64,000 bases of DNA, taken from assembly GCA_963932145.1 (NCBI GenBank), contig OZ010603.1, forward strand, positions 82,547,255 through 82,611,254, given 5' to 3'. Below the pieces are notes generated by a model. The model made no database searches and was not told the DNA's origin. It saw nothing but the letters and a program-made list of their open reading frames with translations. The position numbers and the translations under genes were made by a program. Positions 37,721 through 50,750 of the stretch are shown in pieces; within the stretch, counting starts at the first letter, position 1, and every line of letters starts with the position of its first letter. This DNA is from Acanthosepion lycidas. Its lineage: Eukaryota; Mollusca; Cephalopoda; Sepiida; Sepiidae.

Positions 37721-39222
37721 AGAATGGAAATAGAAATATGAATGGCAAAGAGTAGAGAAATAAACAGTGATTACCCACTTTATGCCCAGAAAATTTTCAC
37801 GAAAATCCCACTGATGAGACTCAATTATTTGCATGGTACTGTTCTTCCATGTATCTCGATATGAAATATTTTTAAACAGATTATAAATGAGTTAATGTCC
37901 TGTCCTAATGCTAAGTTAAAGAATGGAAATAGAAATATGAATGGCAAAGAGTAGAGAAATAAACAGTGATTACCCACTTTATGCCCATAAAATTTTTCAT
38001 GGAAATCCCACTGATGAGACTCAATTATTTGCATGGTACTGTTCTTCCATCTATCTAGATATGAAATATTTTTAGGCAGATTATAAATGAGTTAATGGCC
38101 TGTCCTTATGCTAAGTTAAAGAATGGAAATAGAAATATGAATCGCAAAGTGTAGAGAAATAAACAGTGATTACCCACTTTATGCCCATAAAATTTTTCAC
38201 GGAAATCCCACTTATTTGACTCAATTAATTGGATGGTACTGTTCTTCCATGTATCTCGATATGAAATATTTTTAGGCAGATTATAAATGAGTTAATGGCC
38301 TGTCCTAATGCTAAGTTAAAGAATGGAAATAGAACTATGAATGGCAAAGAGGAGATAAATAAACAGTGATTACCCACTTTATGCCCAGAAAATTTTTCAC
38401 AAAATCCCACTGATGAGACTCAATTATTTGCATGGTACTGTTCTTCCATGTATCTCTATATGAAATATTTTTAAACAGATTATATATGAGTTAATGTCCT
38501 GACCTAATGCTAAGTTAAAGAATGGAAATAGAAATATGAATGGCAAAGAGAAGAGAAATAAACAGTGATTACCCACTTTATGCCCATAAAATTTTTCCCG
38601 GAAATCCCACTGATGAGACTCAATTATTTGCATGGTACTGATCTTTGATGTATCTCGATATGAAATATTTTTAGGCAGATTATAAATGAGTTAATGGCCT
38701 GTCCTAATGCTAAGTTAAAGAATGTAAATATAAATATGAATGGCAAAGACTAGAGAAATAAACAGTGATTACCCACTTTATGCCCATAAAATTTTTCATG
38801 GAATTCCCACTGATGAGACTCAATTATGTGCATGGTACTGATCTTCCATGTATCTCGTTATGAAATATTTTTAGGCAGATTATAAATGAGTTGATGGCCT
38901 GTCCTAATGGTAAGTTAAAGAATGGAAATAGAAATATGAATGGCAAAGATTAGATAAATAAACAGTGATTACCCACTTTATGCCCATAAAATTTTTCACG
39001 GAAATCCCACTGATGAGACTAAATTATTTGCATGGTAAAATACTTCCATGTATCTCGATATGAAACATTTTTAGGGAAATATAAATGAGTTAATGGACTG
39101 TCCTAATGCTAAGTTAAAGAATGGAAATAGAAATATGAATGGCAAAGAGTAGAGAAATAAACAGTGATTACCCACTTTATGCCCATAAAATTCTTCACGG
39201 AAATCCCACTGATGAGACACAA

Positions 39223-39920
39223 TTATTTGCATGGTACTGTTCTTCCATGTATCTCGATATGAAATATTTTTAAACAGATTATAAATGAGTTAATGGCCTG
39301 TCCTAATGCTAAGTTAACGAATGGAAATAGAAATATGAATGGCAAAGAGTAGAGAAATAAATAGTGATTACCCACTTTATCCCCATAAAATATTTCACGG
39401 AAATCCCACTGATGAGACGCAATTATTTGCATGGTACTGTTCTTCCATGTATCTCGAGATGAAATATTTTTAAACAGATTATAAATGAGTTAATGGCCTG
39501 TCCTAATTCTAAGTTAAAGAATGGAAATAGAAATATGAATGGCAACCTGTAGAAAAATAAACAGTGATTACCCACTTTATGCCCATAAAATTTTTCACGG
39601 AAATCCCACTGATGAGACTCAATTATTTGCATGGTACTATTCTTGCAAGTTTCTCGATATGAAATATTTTTAGGCAGATTATAAATGAGTTAATGGCCTG
39701 CCCTAATGCTAAGTTAAAGAATGGAAATAGAAATATGAATCGCAAAGTTTAGAGAAATATACTGTGATTAGCGACTTTATCCCCATAAAATTTTTCACGG
39801 AAATCCCACTGATGAGACTCAATTATTTGCATGGTACTGTTCTTCCATGTATCTCGAAATGAAATATTTTTAGGCAGATTATAAATGAGTTAATGGCCTG
39901 TGCTAATGCTAAGTTAAAGA
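39223..39920 (-). repeat. Second copy of the 2196-bp-shift segment
   Basis: This is the partner of 37.03-37.72 kb, with small differences such as TTGCAAGTTTC against TTCCAAGTTTC and ATATACTGTG against AAACAGTG. The flanking monomers at 38.80-39.10 kb instead resemble 33.78-34.10 kb, so the copied tract has edges on both sides. Confidence 0.85.
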
Positions 39921-41120
39921 ATGGAAATAGAAATATGAATGGCAAAGAGTAGAGAAATAAACAGTGATTACCCACTTTATGCCCATAAAATTCTTCACGG
40001 AAATCCCACTGATGAGATTCAATTATTTGCATGGTACTGTTCTTCCATGTATCTCGATATGAAATATTTTTAGGCAAATTATAAATGAGTTAATGGCCTG
40101 TCCTAATGCTAAGTTAAAGAATGGAAATAGAAATATGAATGGCAAAGAGTAGAGAAATAAACAGTGATTAACCCCTTTATGCCCATAAAATTTTTCAGGG
40201 AAATCCCACTGATGAGACTCAATTATTTGCATGGTACTGTTCTTCCATGTATCTCGATATGAAATATTTTTAGGCAGATTATAAATTAGTTAATGGCCTG
40301 TCCTAATGCTAAGTTAAAGAATGGAAATAGAAATATGAATCGCAAAGTGTAGAGAAATAAACAGTGATTACCCACTTTATGCCCATAAAATTTTTCAAGG
40401 AAATCCCACTGATGAGACTCAAATATTTGCATGGTAATGTTCTTCCATGTATCTCGATATGAAATATTTTTAGGCAGATTATAAATGAGTTAATGGCCTG
40501 TCCTAATGCTGAGTTAAAGAATGGAAATATAAATATGAATGGCAAAGACTAGAGAAATAAACAGTGATTACCCACTTTATGCACAGAAAATTTTTCCCGA
40601 AAATCCCATTGATGAGACTCAATTATTTGCATGGTACTGTTCTTCCATATATCTCGATATGAAATATGTTTAGGCAGATTATAAATGATTTAATGGCCTG
40701 TCCTAATGCAAAGTTAAAGAATGGAAATAGAAATATGAACGGCAAAGAGTAGAAAAATAAACAGTGATTACCCACTTTATGCCCACAAAAGTTTTCCCGG
40801 AATTCCCACTGATGAGACTCAATTATTTGCAAGGTACTGTTCTTCCATGATTCTCGATATGAAATATTTTTCGGCAGATTATAAATGAGTTAATGGCCTG
40901 TCCTAATGCTAAGTTAAAGAATGGAAATAGAAATATGAATGGCAAAGAGTAGAGAAATAATCAGTGATTACCCACTTTATGCTCATAAAATTTTTCACGG
41001 AAATCCCACTGATGAGACTCAATTATTTGCATGGTACTCTTCTTTCATGTATCTCGATATGAAATATTTTTAGGCAGATTATAAATGAGTTAATGGCCTG
41101 TCCTAATGCTAAGTTAAAGA

Positions 41121-41150
41121 ATGGAAATATAAAGAACAGTACCATGCCCA
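41121..41150. other. Head-to-head orientation switch (right end of the inverted block)
   Basis: The reverse-orientation monomer ends in AATGGAAATATAAA at about 41133. The forward array starts with AAGAACAGTACCATGCCC, midway through a monomer. The two sides share only about two bases (AA) at the join. There is no spacer, no target-site duplication and no transposon end. Unlike the left switch there is no hairpin, and the monomers on the two sides belong to different variant groups. Confidence 0.94.
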
Positions 41151-41499
41151 TAATTGAGTCTCATCATTGGGATTTCCATGAAAAATTTTATGGGCATAAA
41201 GTGGGTAATCACTGTTTATTTATCTACTCTTTGCCATTCATATTTATATTTCCATTCTTTAACTTTACATTAGGACAGGCCATTAAATCATTTATAATCT
41301 GCCTAAAAATATTTCATATCGAGATACATGGAAGAACAGTACCATGCAAATAATTGAGTCTCATCAGTGGGATTTCCGTGAAAAATTTTATGGGCATAAA
41401 GTGGGTAATCACTGTTTATTTCTCTACTCTTTGCCATTCATATTTCTATTTCCATTCTTTAACTTTACATTAGGACAGGCCATTAGATCATTTATAATG

Positions 41500-43930
41500 T
41501 GCCTAAAGATATTTCTTATCGAGATACATGGAAGAACAGTACCATGCAAATAATTGAGTCACATCAGTGGGATGTCCGTGAAAAATTTTATGGGCATAAA
41601 GTGGGTAATCACTGTTTATTTCTCTACTCTTTGCCATTCATATTTCTATTTCCATTCTTTAACTTTACATTAGGACAGGCCATTAAATCATTTATAATCT
41701 GCCTAAAAATATTTCTTATCGAGATACATGGAAGAACAGTACCATGCAAATAATTGAGTCTCATCAGTGGGATTTCCGTGAAAAGTTTTATGGGCATAAA
41801 GTGGGTAATCACTGTTTATTTCTCTACTCTTTGCCATTCATATTTCTATTTCCATTCTTTAACTTTTCATTAGCTCAGGTCATTAAATCATTTATAATCT
41901 GCCTAAAAATATTTCTTATCGAGATACATGGAAGAACAGTACCATGCAAATAATTGAGTCACATCAGTGGGATTTCCGTGAAAAATTTTATGGGCATAAA
42001 GTGGGTAATCACTGTTTATTTCTCTACTCTTTGCCATTCATATTTCTATTTCCATTCTTTAACTTTACATTAGGACAGCCCATTAAATCATTTATAATCT
42101 GCCTAAAAATATTTCTTATCGAGATACATGGAAGAACAGTACCATGCAAATAATTGAGTCTCATCAGTGGGATTTACGTGAAAAATTTTATGGCATAAAG
42201 TGGGTAATCACTGTTTATTTCTCTACACTTTGCCATTCATATTTCTATTTCCATTCTTTAAATTTACATTAGGACAGGCCATTAAATGATTTATAATCTG
42301 CCTAAAAATATTTCTTATCGAGATACATGGAAGAACAGTACCATGCAAATAATTGAGTCTCATCAGTGGGATGTCCGTGAAAAATTTTATGGGCATAAAG
42401 TGGGTAATCACTGTTTATTTCTCTACTCTTTGCCATTCATATTTCTATTTCCATTCTTTAACTTTACATTAGGACAGCCCATTAAATCATTTATAATCTG
42501 CCTAAAAATATTTCATATCGAGATACATGGCAGAACAGTACCATGCAAATAATTGAGTCTCATCAGTGGGATTTACGTGAAAAATTTTATGGCATAAAGT
42601 GGGTAATCACTGTTTATTTCTCTACTCTTTGCCATTCATATTTCTATTTCCATTCTTTAAATTTACATTAGGACAGGCCATTAAATGATTTATAATCTGC
42701 CTAAAAATATTTCTTATCGAGATACATGGAAGAACAGTACCATGCAAATAATTGAGTCTCATCAGTGGGATGTCCGTGAAAAATTTTATGGGCATAAAGT
42801 GGGTAATCACTGTTTATTTCTCTACTCTTTGCCATTCATATTTCTATTTCCATTCTTTAACTTTTCATTAGCTCAGGTCATTAAATCATTTATAATCTGC
42901 CTAAAAATATTTCATATCGAGATACATGGCAGAACAGTACCATGCAAATAATTGAGTCTCATCAGTGGGATTTCCGTGAAAAATTTTATGGGCATAAAGT
43001 GGGTAATCACTGTTTATTTCTCTACTCTTTGCCATTCATATTTCTATTTCCATTCTTTAACTTTTCATTAGCTCAGGTCATTAAATCATTTATAATCTGC
43101 CTAAAAATATTTCATATCGAGATACATGGAAGAACAGTACCATGCAAATAATTGAGTCACATCAGTGGGATTTCCGTGAAAAATTTTATGGGCATAAAGT
43201 GGGTAATCACTGTTTATTTCTCTACTCTTTGCCATTCATATTTCTATTTCCATTCTTTAACTTTACATTAGGACAGCCCATTAAATCATTTATAATCTGC
43301 CTAAAAATATTTCTTATCGAGATACATGGCAGAACAGTACCATGCAAATAATTGAGTCTCATCAGTGGGATTTCCGTCAAAAATTTTATGGGCATAAAGT
43401 GGGTAATCACTGTTTATTTCTCTACTCTTTGCCATTCATATTTCTATTTCCATTCTTTAACTTTACATTAGGACAGGCCATTAACTCATTTATAATCCGC
43501 CTAAAAATATTTCATATCGAGATACATGGAAGAACAGTACCATGCAAATAATTGAGTCACATCAGTGGGATTTCCGTGAAAAATTTTATGGGCATAAAGT
43601 GGGTAATCACTGTTTATTTCTCTACTCTTTGCCATTCATATTTCTATTTCCATTCTTTAAATTACCATTAGGACAGGCCATTAAATCATTTATAATCTGC
43701 CTAAAAATATTTCTTATCGATATACATGGAAGAACAGTACCATGCAAATAATTGAGTCTCGTCATTGGGATTTCCGTGAAAAATTTTATGGGCATAAAGT
43801 GGGTAATCACTGTTTATTTCTCTACTCTTTGCCATTCATATTTCTATTTCCATTCTTTAACTTTACATAAGGACAGGCCATTAAATCATTTATAATCTGC
43901 CTAAAAATATTTCTTATCGAAATACATGGA
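41500..43930 (+). repeat. Local cluster of TTTCTTATCGAG and TTTTCATTAGCTCAGG monomers
   Basis: Most monomers here have ATTTCTTATCGAG in place of ATTTCATATCGAG. Three (near 41.86, 42.86 and 43.06 kb) carry TTTTCATTAGCTCAGGTC, and three (near 42.07, 42.47 and 43.27 kb) carry GGACAGCCCATT. These combinations are absent or rare elsewhere in the window. The cluster looks recently homogenised and lies immediately right of the head-to-head junction. Confidence 0.8.
42144..42942 (+). repeat. Two tandem copies of a 399-bp dimer
   Basis: Adjacent dimers begin at about 42,144 and 42,543. Each consists of a monomer with GATTTACGTGAAAAA, TTATGGCATAAAG (one G short) and TTAAATGATTTATAATC, followed by one with GGGATGTCCGTGAAA. 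The shift is exactly 399 bp, made of a 199-bp and a 200-bp monomer. The copies differ at CTACACTTTGCC against CTACTCTTTGCC and in the end of the second monomer (GGACAGCCC against GCTCAGGTC). Confidence 0.88.
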
Positions 43931-46900
43931 AGAACAGTACCATGCAAATAATTGAGTCACATCAGTGGGATTTCCGTGAAAAATTTTATGGGCATAAATT
44001 GGGTAATCACTGTTTATTTCTCTACTCTTTGCCATTCATATTTATATTTCCATTCATTAACTTAGCATTAGGACAGGCCATTAAATCATTCATAATCTGC
44101 CTAAAAGTATTTCATATCGAGATACATGGAAGAACAGTATCATGCAAATAATTGAGTCTCATCAGTGAGATTTCCGTGAAAAATTTTATGGGCATAAAGT
44201 GGGTAATCACTGTTTATTTCTCTACTCTTTGCCATTCATAGTTCTATTTCCATTATTTAACTTAGCATTAGGACAGGCCATTAACTTATTTATAATCTGC
44301 TCAAAAATATTTCATATCGAGATACATGGAAGAAATGTATCATGCAAATAATTGAGTCTCATCAGTGGGATTTCCATGAAAAATTATATGTGCATAAAGT
44401 GGGTAATCACTGTTTATTTCTCTACTCTTTGCCATTCATATTTATATTTCCATTCATTAACTTAGCATTAGGACAGGCCATTAACTCATTTATAATCTGC
44501 CTAAAAATATTTCATATCGAGATATATGGAAGAACAGTATCATGCAATTTATTGAGCCTCATCAGTGGGATTTCCGTGAAAAATTTTATGGGCATAAAGT
44601 GGGTAATCACTGTTTATTTCTCTACTCTTTGCCATTCATATTTCTATTTCCATTCTTTAACTTAGCATTAGGACAGGCCATTAAATCATTTATAATCTGC
44701 CTAAAATTATTTCATATCGAGATACATGGAAGAACAGTACCATGCAAATAATTGAGTCTCATCAGTGGGATTTCCGTGAAAAATTTAATGGCCATAAAGT
44801 GGGTAATCACTGTTTATTTATCTACTCTTTGCCATTCATAGTTCTATTTCCATTCTTTAACTTAGCATTAGGACAGGCCATTAAATCATTTATAATCTGC
44901 CTAAAAATATTTCATATCAAGATACATGGAAGATCAGTACCATGCAAATAATTGAGTCTCATGAGTGGGATTTGCGTGAAAAGTTTTATGGGCATAAAGT
45001 GGGTAATCACTGTTTATTTCTCTACTCTTTGCCATTCATAATTCTATTTCCATTCTTTAACTTAGCATTAGGACAGGCCATTAACTCAGTTATAATCTGC
45101 TTAAAAATAATTCATATCGAGTTACATGGAAGAACAGTACCATGCAAATAATTGAGTCTCATCAGTGGGATTTCCGTGAAAAAGTTTATGGGCATAAAGT
45201 GGGTAATCACTGATTATTTATCTACTCTTTGCCATTCATTTTTCTATTTCCATTCTTTAACTTAGCATTAGGACAGGCCATTAACTCATTTATAATGTGC
45301 CTAAAAATATTTCATATCCAGATTCATGGAAGAAGAGTACCATGTAAATAATTGCGTCTCATCAGTGGGATTTCCATGAAAATTTTTATGGGCATAAAGT
45401 GGGTAATCACTGTTTATTTCTCTACTCTTTGCCATTCATATTTATATTTCATTTCATTAACTTAGCATCAGGACAGTCCATTAACTCATTTATAATCTGC
45501 CTAAAAATATTTCATATCTAGATACATGGAAGATCAGTACCATGCAAATAATTGAGTCTCATGAGTAGGATTTGCGTGAAAAGTTTTATGGGCATAAAGT
45601 GGGTAATCACTGTTATTTCTCTACTCTTTGCCATTCATAATTCTATTTCCATTCTTTAACTTAGCATTAGGACAGGCCATTAACTCATTTATAATCTGCT
45701 TAAAAATAATTCATATCGAGTTACATGGAAGAACAGTACCATGCAAATAATTGAGTCTCATCAGTGGGACTTCCGTGAAAATGTTTATGGGCATAAAGTG
45801 GGTAATCACTGTTTATTTATCTACTCTTTGCCATTCATTTTTCTATTTCCATTCTTTAACTTAGCATTAGGACAGGCCAATAACTCATTTATAATGTGCC
45901 TAAAAATATTTCATATCCAGATTCATGGAAGAACAGTACCATGTAAATAATTGCGTCTCATCAGTGGGATTTCCATGAAAAATTTTATGGGCATAAAGTG
46001 GGTAATCACTGTTTATTTCTCTACTCTTTGCCATTCATATTTATATTTCCATTCTTTAATTTAGCATTAGGACAGGCCATTAACTCATTTATAATCTGCC
46101 TAAAAATATTTCATATCGAGATACATGGAAGAAGAGTAGCATGCAAATAATTGATTCTCATCAGTGGGATTTCCGTGAAAAATTTTATGGACATAAAGTT
46201 GGTAATCACTGTTTATTTCTCTACTCTTTGCCATTCATATTTATATTTCCATTCTTTAACTTAGCATTAGGACAGGCCATTAACTCATTTATAATCTGCC
46301 TAAAAATATTTCATATCAAGATACATGGAAAAACAGTACCATGCAAATAATTGAGTCTCATCAGTGGCATTTCCGTGAAAAATTTTATGGGCATAAAGTG
46401 GGTAATCACTGTTTATTTCTCTACTCTTTGCCATTCATATTTCTATTTCCATTCTTTAACTTAGCATTAGGACAGGCCATTAACTCATTTATAATCTGCC
46501 TAAAAATATTTCATATCGAGATACATGGAAAAACAGTACCATGCAAATAATTGAGTCTCATCAGTGTGATTTCCGTGAAAAATTTTATGGGCATAAAGTG
46601 GGTAATCACTGTTTATTTCTCTACTCTTTGCCATTCATATTTATATTTCCATTCTGTAACTTAGCATTAGGACAGGCCATTAACTCATTTATAATCTGAC
46701 TAAAAATATTTCATATCCAGATTCATGGAAGAAGAGTAGCATGGAAATAATTGAGTCTCATTAGTGGGATTTCCGTGAAAAATTTTCTGGACATAAAGTG
46801 GGTAATCAATGATTATTTCTCTACTCTTTGCCATTCATATTTATATTTCCATTCTGTAAATTAGCATTAGGACAGGCCATTAACTCATTTATAATCTGCC

Positions 46901-49140
46901 TAAAATTATTTCATATCGAGATACATGGAAGAACAGTACCATGCAAATAATTGTGTCTCATCAGTTGGATTTCCATGAAATATTTTACGGGCATAAATTG
47001 CTGTAATCCTTGTTTATTTCTCTACTCTTTGCCATTCATATTTATTTTTCCATTCTTTAACTTAGCATTAGGACAGGCCACTAACTCATTTATTATCTGA
47101 CTAAAAATATTTCATATTCAGATTCATGGAAGAAGAGTACCATGCAAATAATTGCGTCTCATCAGTGGGATTTCCATGAAAAATTTTACGGACATAAATT
47201 GCTGTAATCACTGTTTATTTCTCTACTCTTTGCCATTCATATTTATATTTCCATTCTGTAACTTAGCATTAGGACAGGCCATTAACTCATTTATAATCTG
47301 CCTAAAATTATTTCATATCGAGATACATGGAAGAACAGTACCATGCAAATAATTGAGTCTCATCAGCTGGATTTCCGTGAAAAATTTTATGGGCATAAAA
47401 TGGGTAATCACTGTTTATTTCTCTACTCTTTGCCATTCATATTTATATTTCCATTATTTAACTTAGCATTAGGACAGGCCATTAACTCATTTATAATCTG
47501 CCTAAAATTATTTCATATCGAGATACATGGAAGAACAGTATTATGCAAATAATTGTGTCTCATCAGTTGCATTTCCGTGAAAAATTTTATGGGCATAAAG
47601 TTGGTAATCACTGTTTATTTCTCTACTCTTTCCCATTCATATTTGTATTTCCATTCTTTAAATTAGCATTAGGACAGGCCATTAACTCATTTATAATCTG
47701 CCTAAAAATATTTCATATCGAGATACATGGAAGAACAGTACCATGCAAATAATTGAGTCTCATCAGCTGGATTTCCGTGAAAAATTTTATGGGCATAAAG
47801 TGGGTAATCACTGTTTATTTCTCTACTCTTTCCCATTCATATTTATATTTCCATTCTTTAACTTCGCATAAGGACAGGCCATTAACTCATTTATAATCTG
47901 CCTAAAAATATTTCATATCGAGATACATATAAGAACAGTACCATGCAAATAATTGCGTCTCATCAGTGGGATTTCCGTGAAAAATTTTATGGGCATAAAG
48001 TGGGTAATCACTGTTTAATTCTCTACTCTTTGCCATTCATATTTATATTTCCATTCTTTAACTTAGCATTAGGACAGGCCATTAACTCATTTATAATCTG
48101 ACTAAAAATATTTCATATCCAGATTCATGGAAGAAGAGTAGCATGGAAATAATTGAGTCTCATTAGTGGGATTTCCGTGAAAAATTTTCTGGACATAAAG
48201 TGGGTAATCAATGATTATTTCTCTACTCTTTGCCATTCATATTTATATTTCCATTCTGTAAATTAGCATTAGGACAGGCCATTAACTCATTTATAATCTG
48301 CCTAAAATTATTTCATATCGAGATACATGGAAGAACAGTACCATGCAAATAATTGCGTCTCATCAGTGGGATTTCCATGAAAAATTTTACGGGCATAAAT
48401 TGCTGTAATCACTGTTTATTTCTCTACTCTTTGCGATTCATATTTATATTTCCATTCTTTAACTTTGCATTAGGACAGGCCATTAAATCATTTATAATCT
48501 GCCTAAAATTATTTCATATCGAGATACATGGAAGAACAGTATTATGCAAATAATTGTGTCTCATCAGTTGGATTTCCGTGAAAAATTTTATGGGCATAAA
48601 GTTGGTAATCACTGTTTATTTCTCTACTCTTTGCCATTCATATTTGTATTTCCATTCTTTAACTTAGCATGAGGACAGGCCATTAACTCATTTATAATCT
48701 GCCTAAAAATATTTCATATCCAAATTCATGGAAGAAGAGCAGCATGCAAATAATTGAGTCTCATCAGTCGGATTTCAGTGAAAAATTGTGTGGACATAAA
48801 GTGGGTGGTCGCAGTTTATTTCTCTACTCTTTGCCATGCATATTTATATTTCCATTTTTAATTTAGCATGAGGACAGGCCATTAACTCATTTATAATCTG
48901 CCTAAAAATATTTCCTATCCAAATTCATGGACGAAGAGCATCATGCAAATAATTGAGTCTCATCAGTCGGATTTCAGTGAGAAATTGTGTGGACATAAAG
49001 TGGGTGGTCACAGTTTATTTCTCTACTCTTGCCATTCATATTTATATTTCCATTCTTTAATTTAGCATTAGGACAGGCCATTAACTCATTTATAATCTGC
49101 CTAAAAATATTTCATATCGAAATCCATGGAAGAAGAGCAG

Positions 49141-49800
49141 CATGCAAATAATTGAGTCTCATCAGTCGGATTTCAGTGAAAAATTGTGTGGACATAAAGT
49201 GGGTGGTCACAGTTTATTTCTCTACTCTTGCAATTCATATTTATATTTCCATTCTTTAATTTAGCATTAGGACAGGCCATTAACTCATTTATAATCTGCC
49301 TAAAAATATTTCATATCCAAATTCATGGAAGAAGAGCAGCATGCAAATAATTGAGTCTCATCAGTCGGATTTCACTCAAAAATTATGTGGACATAAAGTG
49401 GGTGATCACAGTTTATTTCTCTACTCTTTGCCATTCATATTTATATTTCCATTCTATAATTTAGCATTCGGACAGGCCATTAACACATTTATAATCTGCC
49501 TAAAAATATTTCATATCCAAATTCATGGAAGAAGAGCAGCATGCAAATAATTGAGTCTCATCAGTCGGATTTCAGTGAAAAATTGTGTGGACATAAAGTG
49601 GGTGGTCGCAGTTTATTTCTCTACTCTTTGCCATTCATATTTATATTTCCATTCTTTAATTTAGCATTAGGACAGGCCATTAACTCATTTATAATCTGCC
49701 TAAAAATATTTCATATCCAAATTCATGGAAGAAGAGCAGCATGGAAATAATTGAGTCTCATCAGTCGGATTTCAGTGAAAAATTGTGTGGACATAAAGTG
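49141..49800 (+). repeat. Type B segment repeated at 50.74-51.40 kb (shift 1598 bp)
   Basis: Roughly three monomers share TTTCACTCAAAAATT, TCTATAATTTAGCATTCGG, TTAACACATTT and GCATGGAAATAATTG in the same order with 50.74-51.40 kb. Differences include AATTATGTGG against AATTGTGTGG and CTTGCAATTC against CTTGCCATTC. The shift is 1598 bp (eight monomers). Related TTTCACTCAAA and CATTCGG monomers also occur near 51.97 and 52.26 kb. Confidence 0.85.
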
Positions 49801-50001
49801 GGTGGTCGCAGTTTATTTCTCTACTCTTTGCCATTCATATTTATATTTCCATTCTTTAATTTAGCATTAGGACAGGCCATTAACTCATTTATAATCTGCC
49901 TAAAAATATTTCATATCCAAATTCATGGAAGAAGAGCAGCATGCAAATAATTGAGTCTCATCAGTCGGATTTCAGTCAAAAATTGTGTGGACATAAAGTG
50001 G

Positions 50002-50009
50002 GTGATCAC
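50002..50009. repeat. Type B-specific palindrome GTGATCAC (representative)
   Basis: A subset of type B monomers reads GGTGATCACAG, which contains the perfect 8-bp palindrome GTGATCAC. Type A has GGTAATCACTG at the aligned place, and other B monomers have GGTGGTCGCAG or GGTGGTCACAG. The palindrome marks a lineage within type B and lies about 15 bp from the degraded TTTATG dyad. Confidence 0.65.
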
Positions 50010-50140
50010 AGTTTATTTCTCTACTCTTTGCCATTCATATTTATATTTCCATTCTATAATTTAGCATTCGGACAGGCCATTAACACATTTATAATCTGCC
50101 TAAAAATATTTCATATCCAAATTCATGGAAGAAGAGCAGC

Positions 50141-50750
50141 ATGCAAATAATTGAGTCTCATCAGTCGGATTTCAGTGAAAAATTGTGTGGACATAAAGTG
50201 GGTGGTCGCAGTTTATTTCTCTACTCTTTGCCATTCATATTTATATTTCCATTCTTTAATTTAGCATTAGGACAGGCCATTAACTCATGTATAATCTGCC
50301 TAAAAATATTTCATATCCAAATTCATGGAAGAAGAGCAGCATGCAAATAATTGAGTCTCATCAGTCGGATTTCAGTGAAAAATTGTGTGGACATAAAGTG
50401 GGTGATCAGAGTTTATTTCTCTACTCTTTGCCATTCATATTTATATTTCCATCTATAATTTAGCATTAGGAAAGGCCATTAACACATTTATAATCTGCCT
50501 AAAAATATTTCCTATCCAAATTCATGGAAGAAGAGCACCATGCAAATAATTGAGTCTCATCAGTCGGATTTCAGTGAAAAATTGTGTGGACATAAAGTGG
50601 GTGGTCGCAGTTTATTTCTCTTCTCTTTGCCATTCATATTTATATTTCCATTCTTTAATTTAGCATTAGGACAGGCCATTAACTCATTTATAATCTGCCT
50701 AAAAATATTTCATATCCAAATTCATGGAAGAAGAGCAGCATGCAAATAAT
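50141..50750 (+). repeat. Type B cassette, first copy (CATGTATAATC / GATCAGAG / GGAAAGGCC)
   Basis: Three successive monomers carry TAACTCATGTATAATC, then GGTGATCAGAG with TTAGGAAAGGCCATTAACAC and ATTTCCTATCC, then TTCTCTTCTCTTTGCC. The same order occurs at about 54.33-54.94 and 57.92-58.53 kb, and in part at 52.54-52.95 kb. This copy has private indels (TCCATCTATAATT) and is the most diverged. Confidence 0.85.

Larger units (their letters stand above)
9321..41133 (-). repeat. Satellite block 2, type A, inverted orientation (about 159 monomers)
   Basis: The same roughly 200-bp monomer is read on the minus strand across 31.8 kb. Landmarks such as CAATTATTTGCATGGTACTG, GGCAAAGAGTAGAG and ACTTTATGCCCATAAA repeat every 199-200 bp from 9.4 to 41.1 kb. 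Several variant lineages are interleaved: GAAGCATGAATGG near 10.17, 11.57, 12.57, 14.37 and 14.77 kb; CCTGATGC near 17.5-17.9 kb; TACAAAGATTATAAA near 20.5, 24.7, 28.1 and 34.5 kb. Many longer segments recur almost exactly and are listed separately. I see no interruption by other sequence. Confidence 0.97.
41134..48720 (+). repeat. Satellite block 3a, type A, forward orientation (about 38 monomers)
   Basis: This is a head-to-tail forward array. The first 2.8 kb is rich in TTTACATTAGG and CTTATCGAGATAC variants. From about 43.9 kb, TTAGCATTAGG with a TTATATTTCC core becomes usual. From about 45.3 kb some monomers carry CATATCCAGATTCATGG and GAAGAGTA, which anticipate type B. Monomers near 46.74 and 48.14 kb share ATTTTCTGGACATAAAG and AATCAATGATTATT, with a shift of about 1402 bp. 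Monomers near 46.97, 47.17 and 48.37 kb share CATAAATTGCTGTAATC. Confidence 0.96.
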
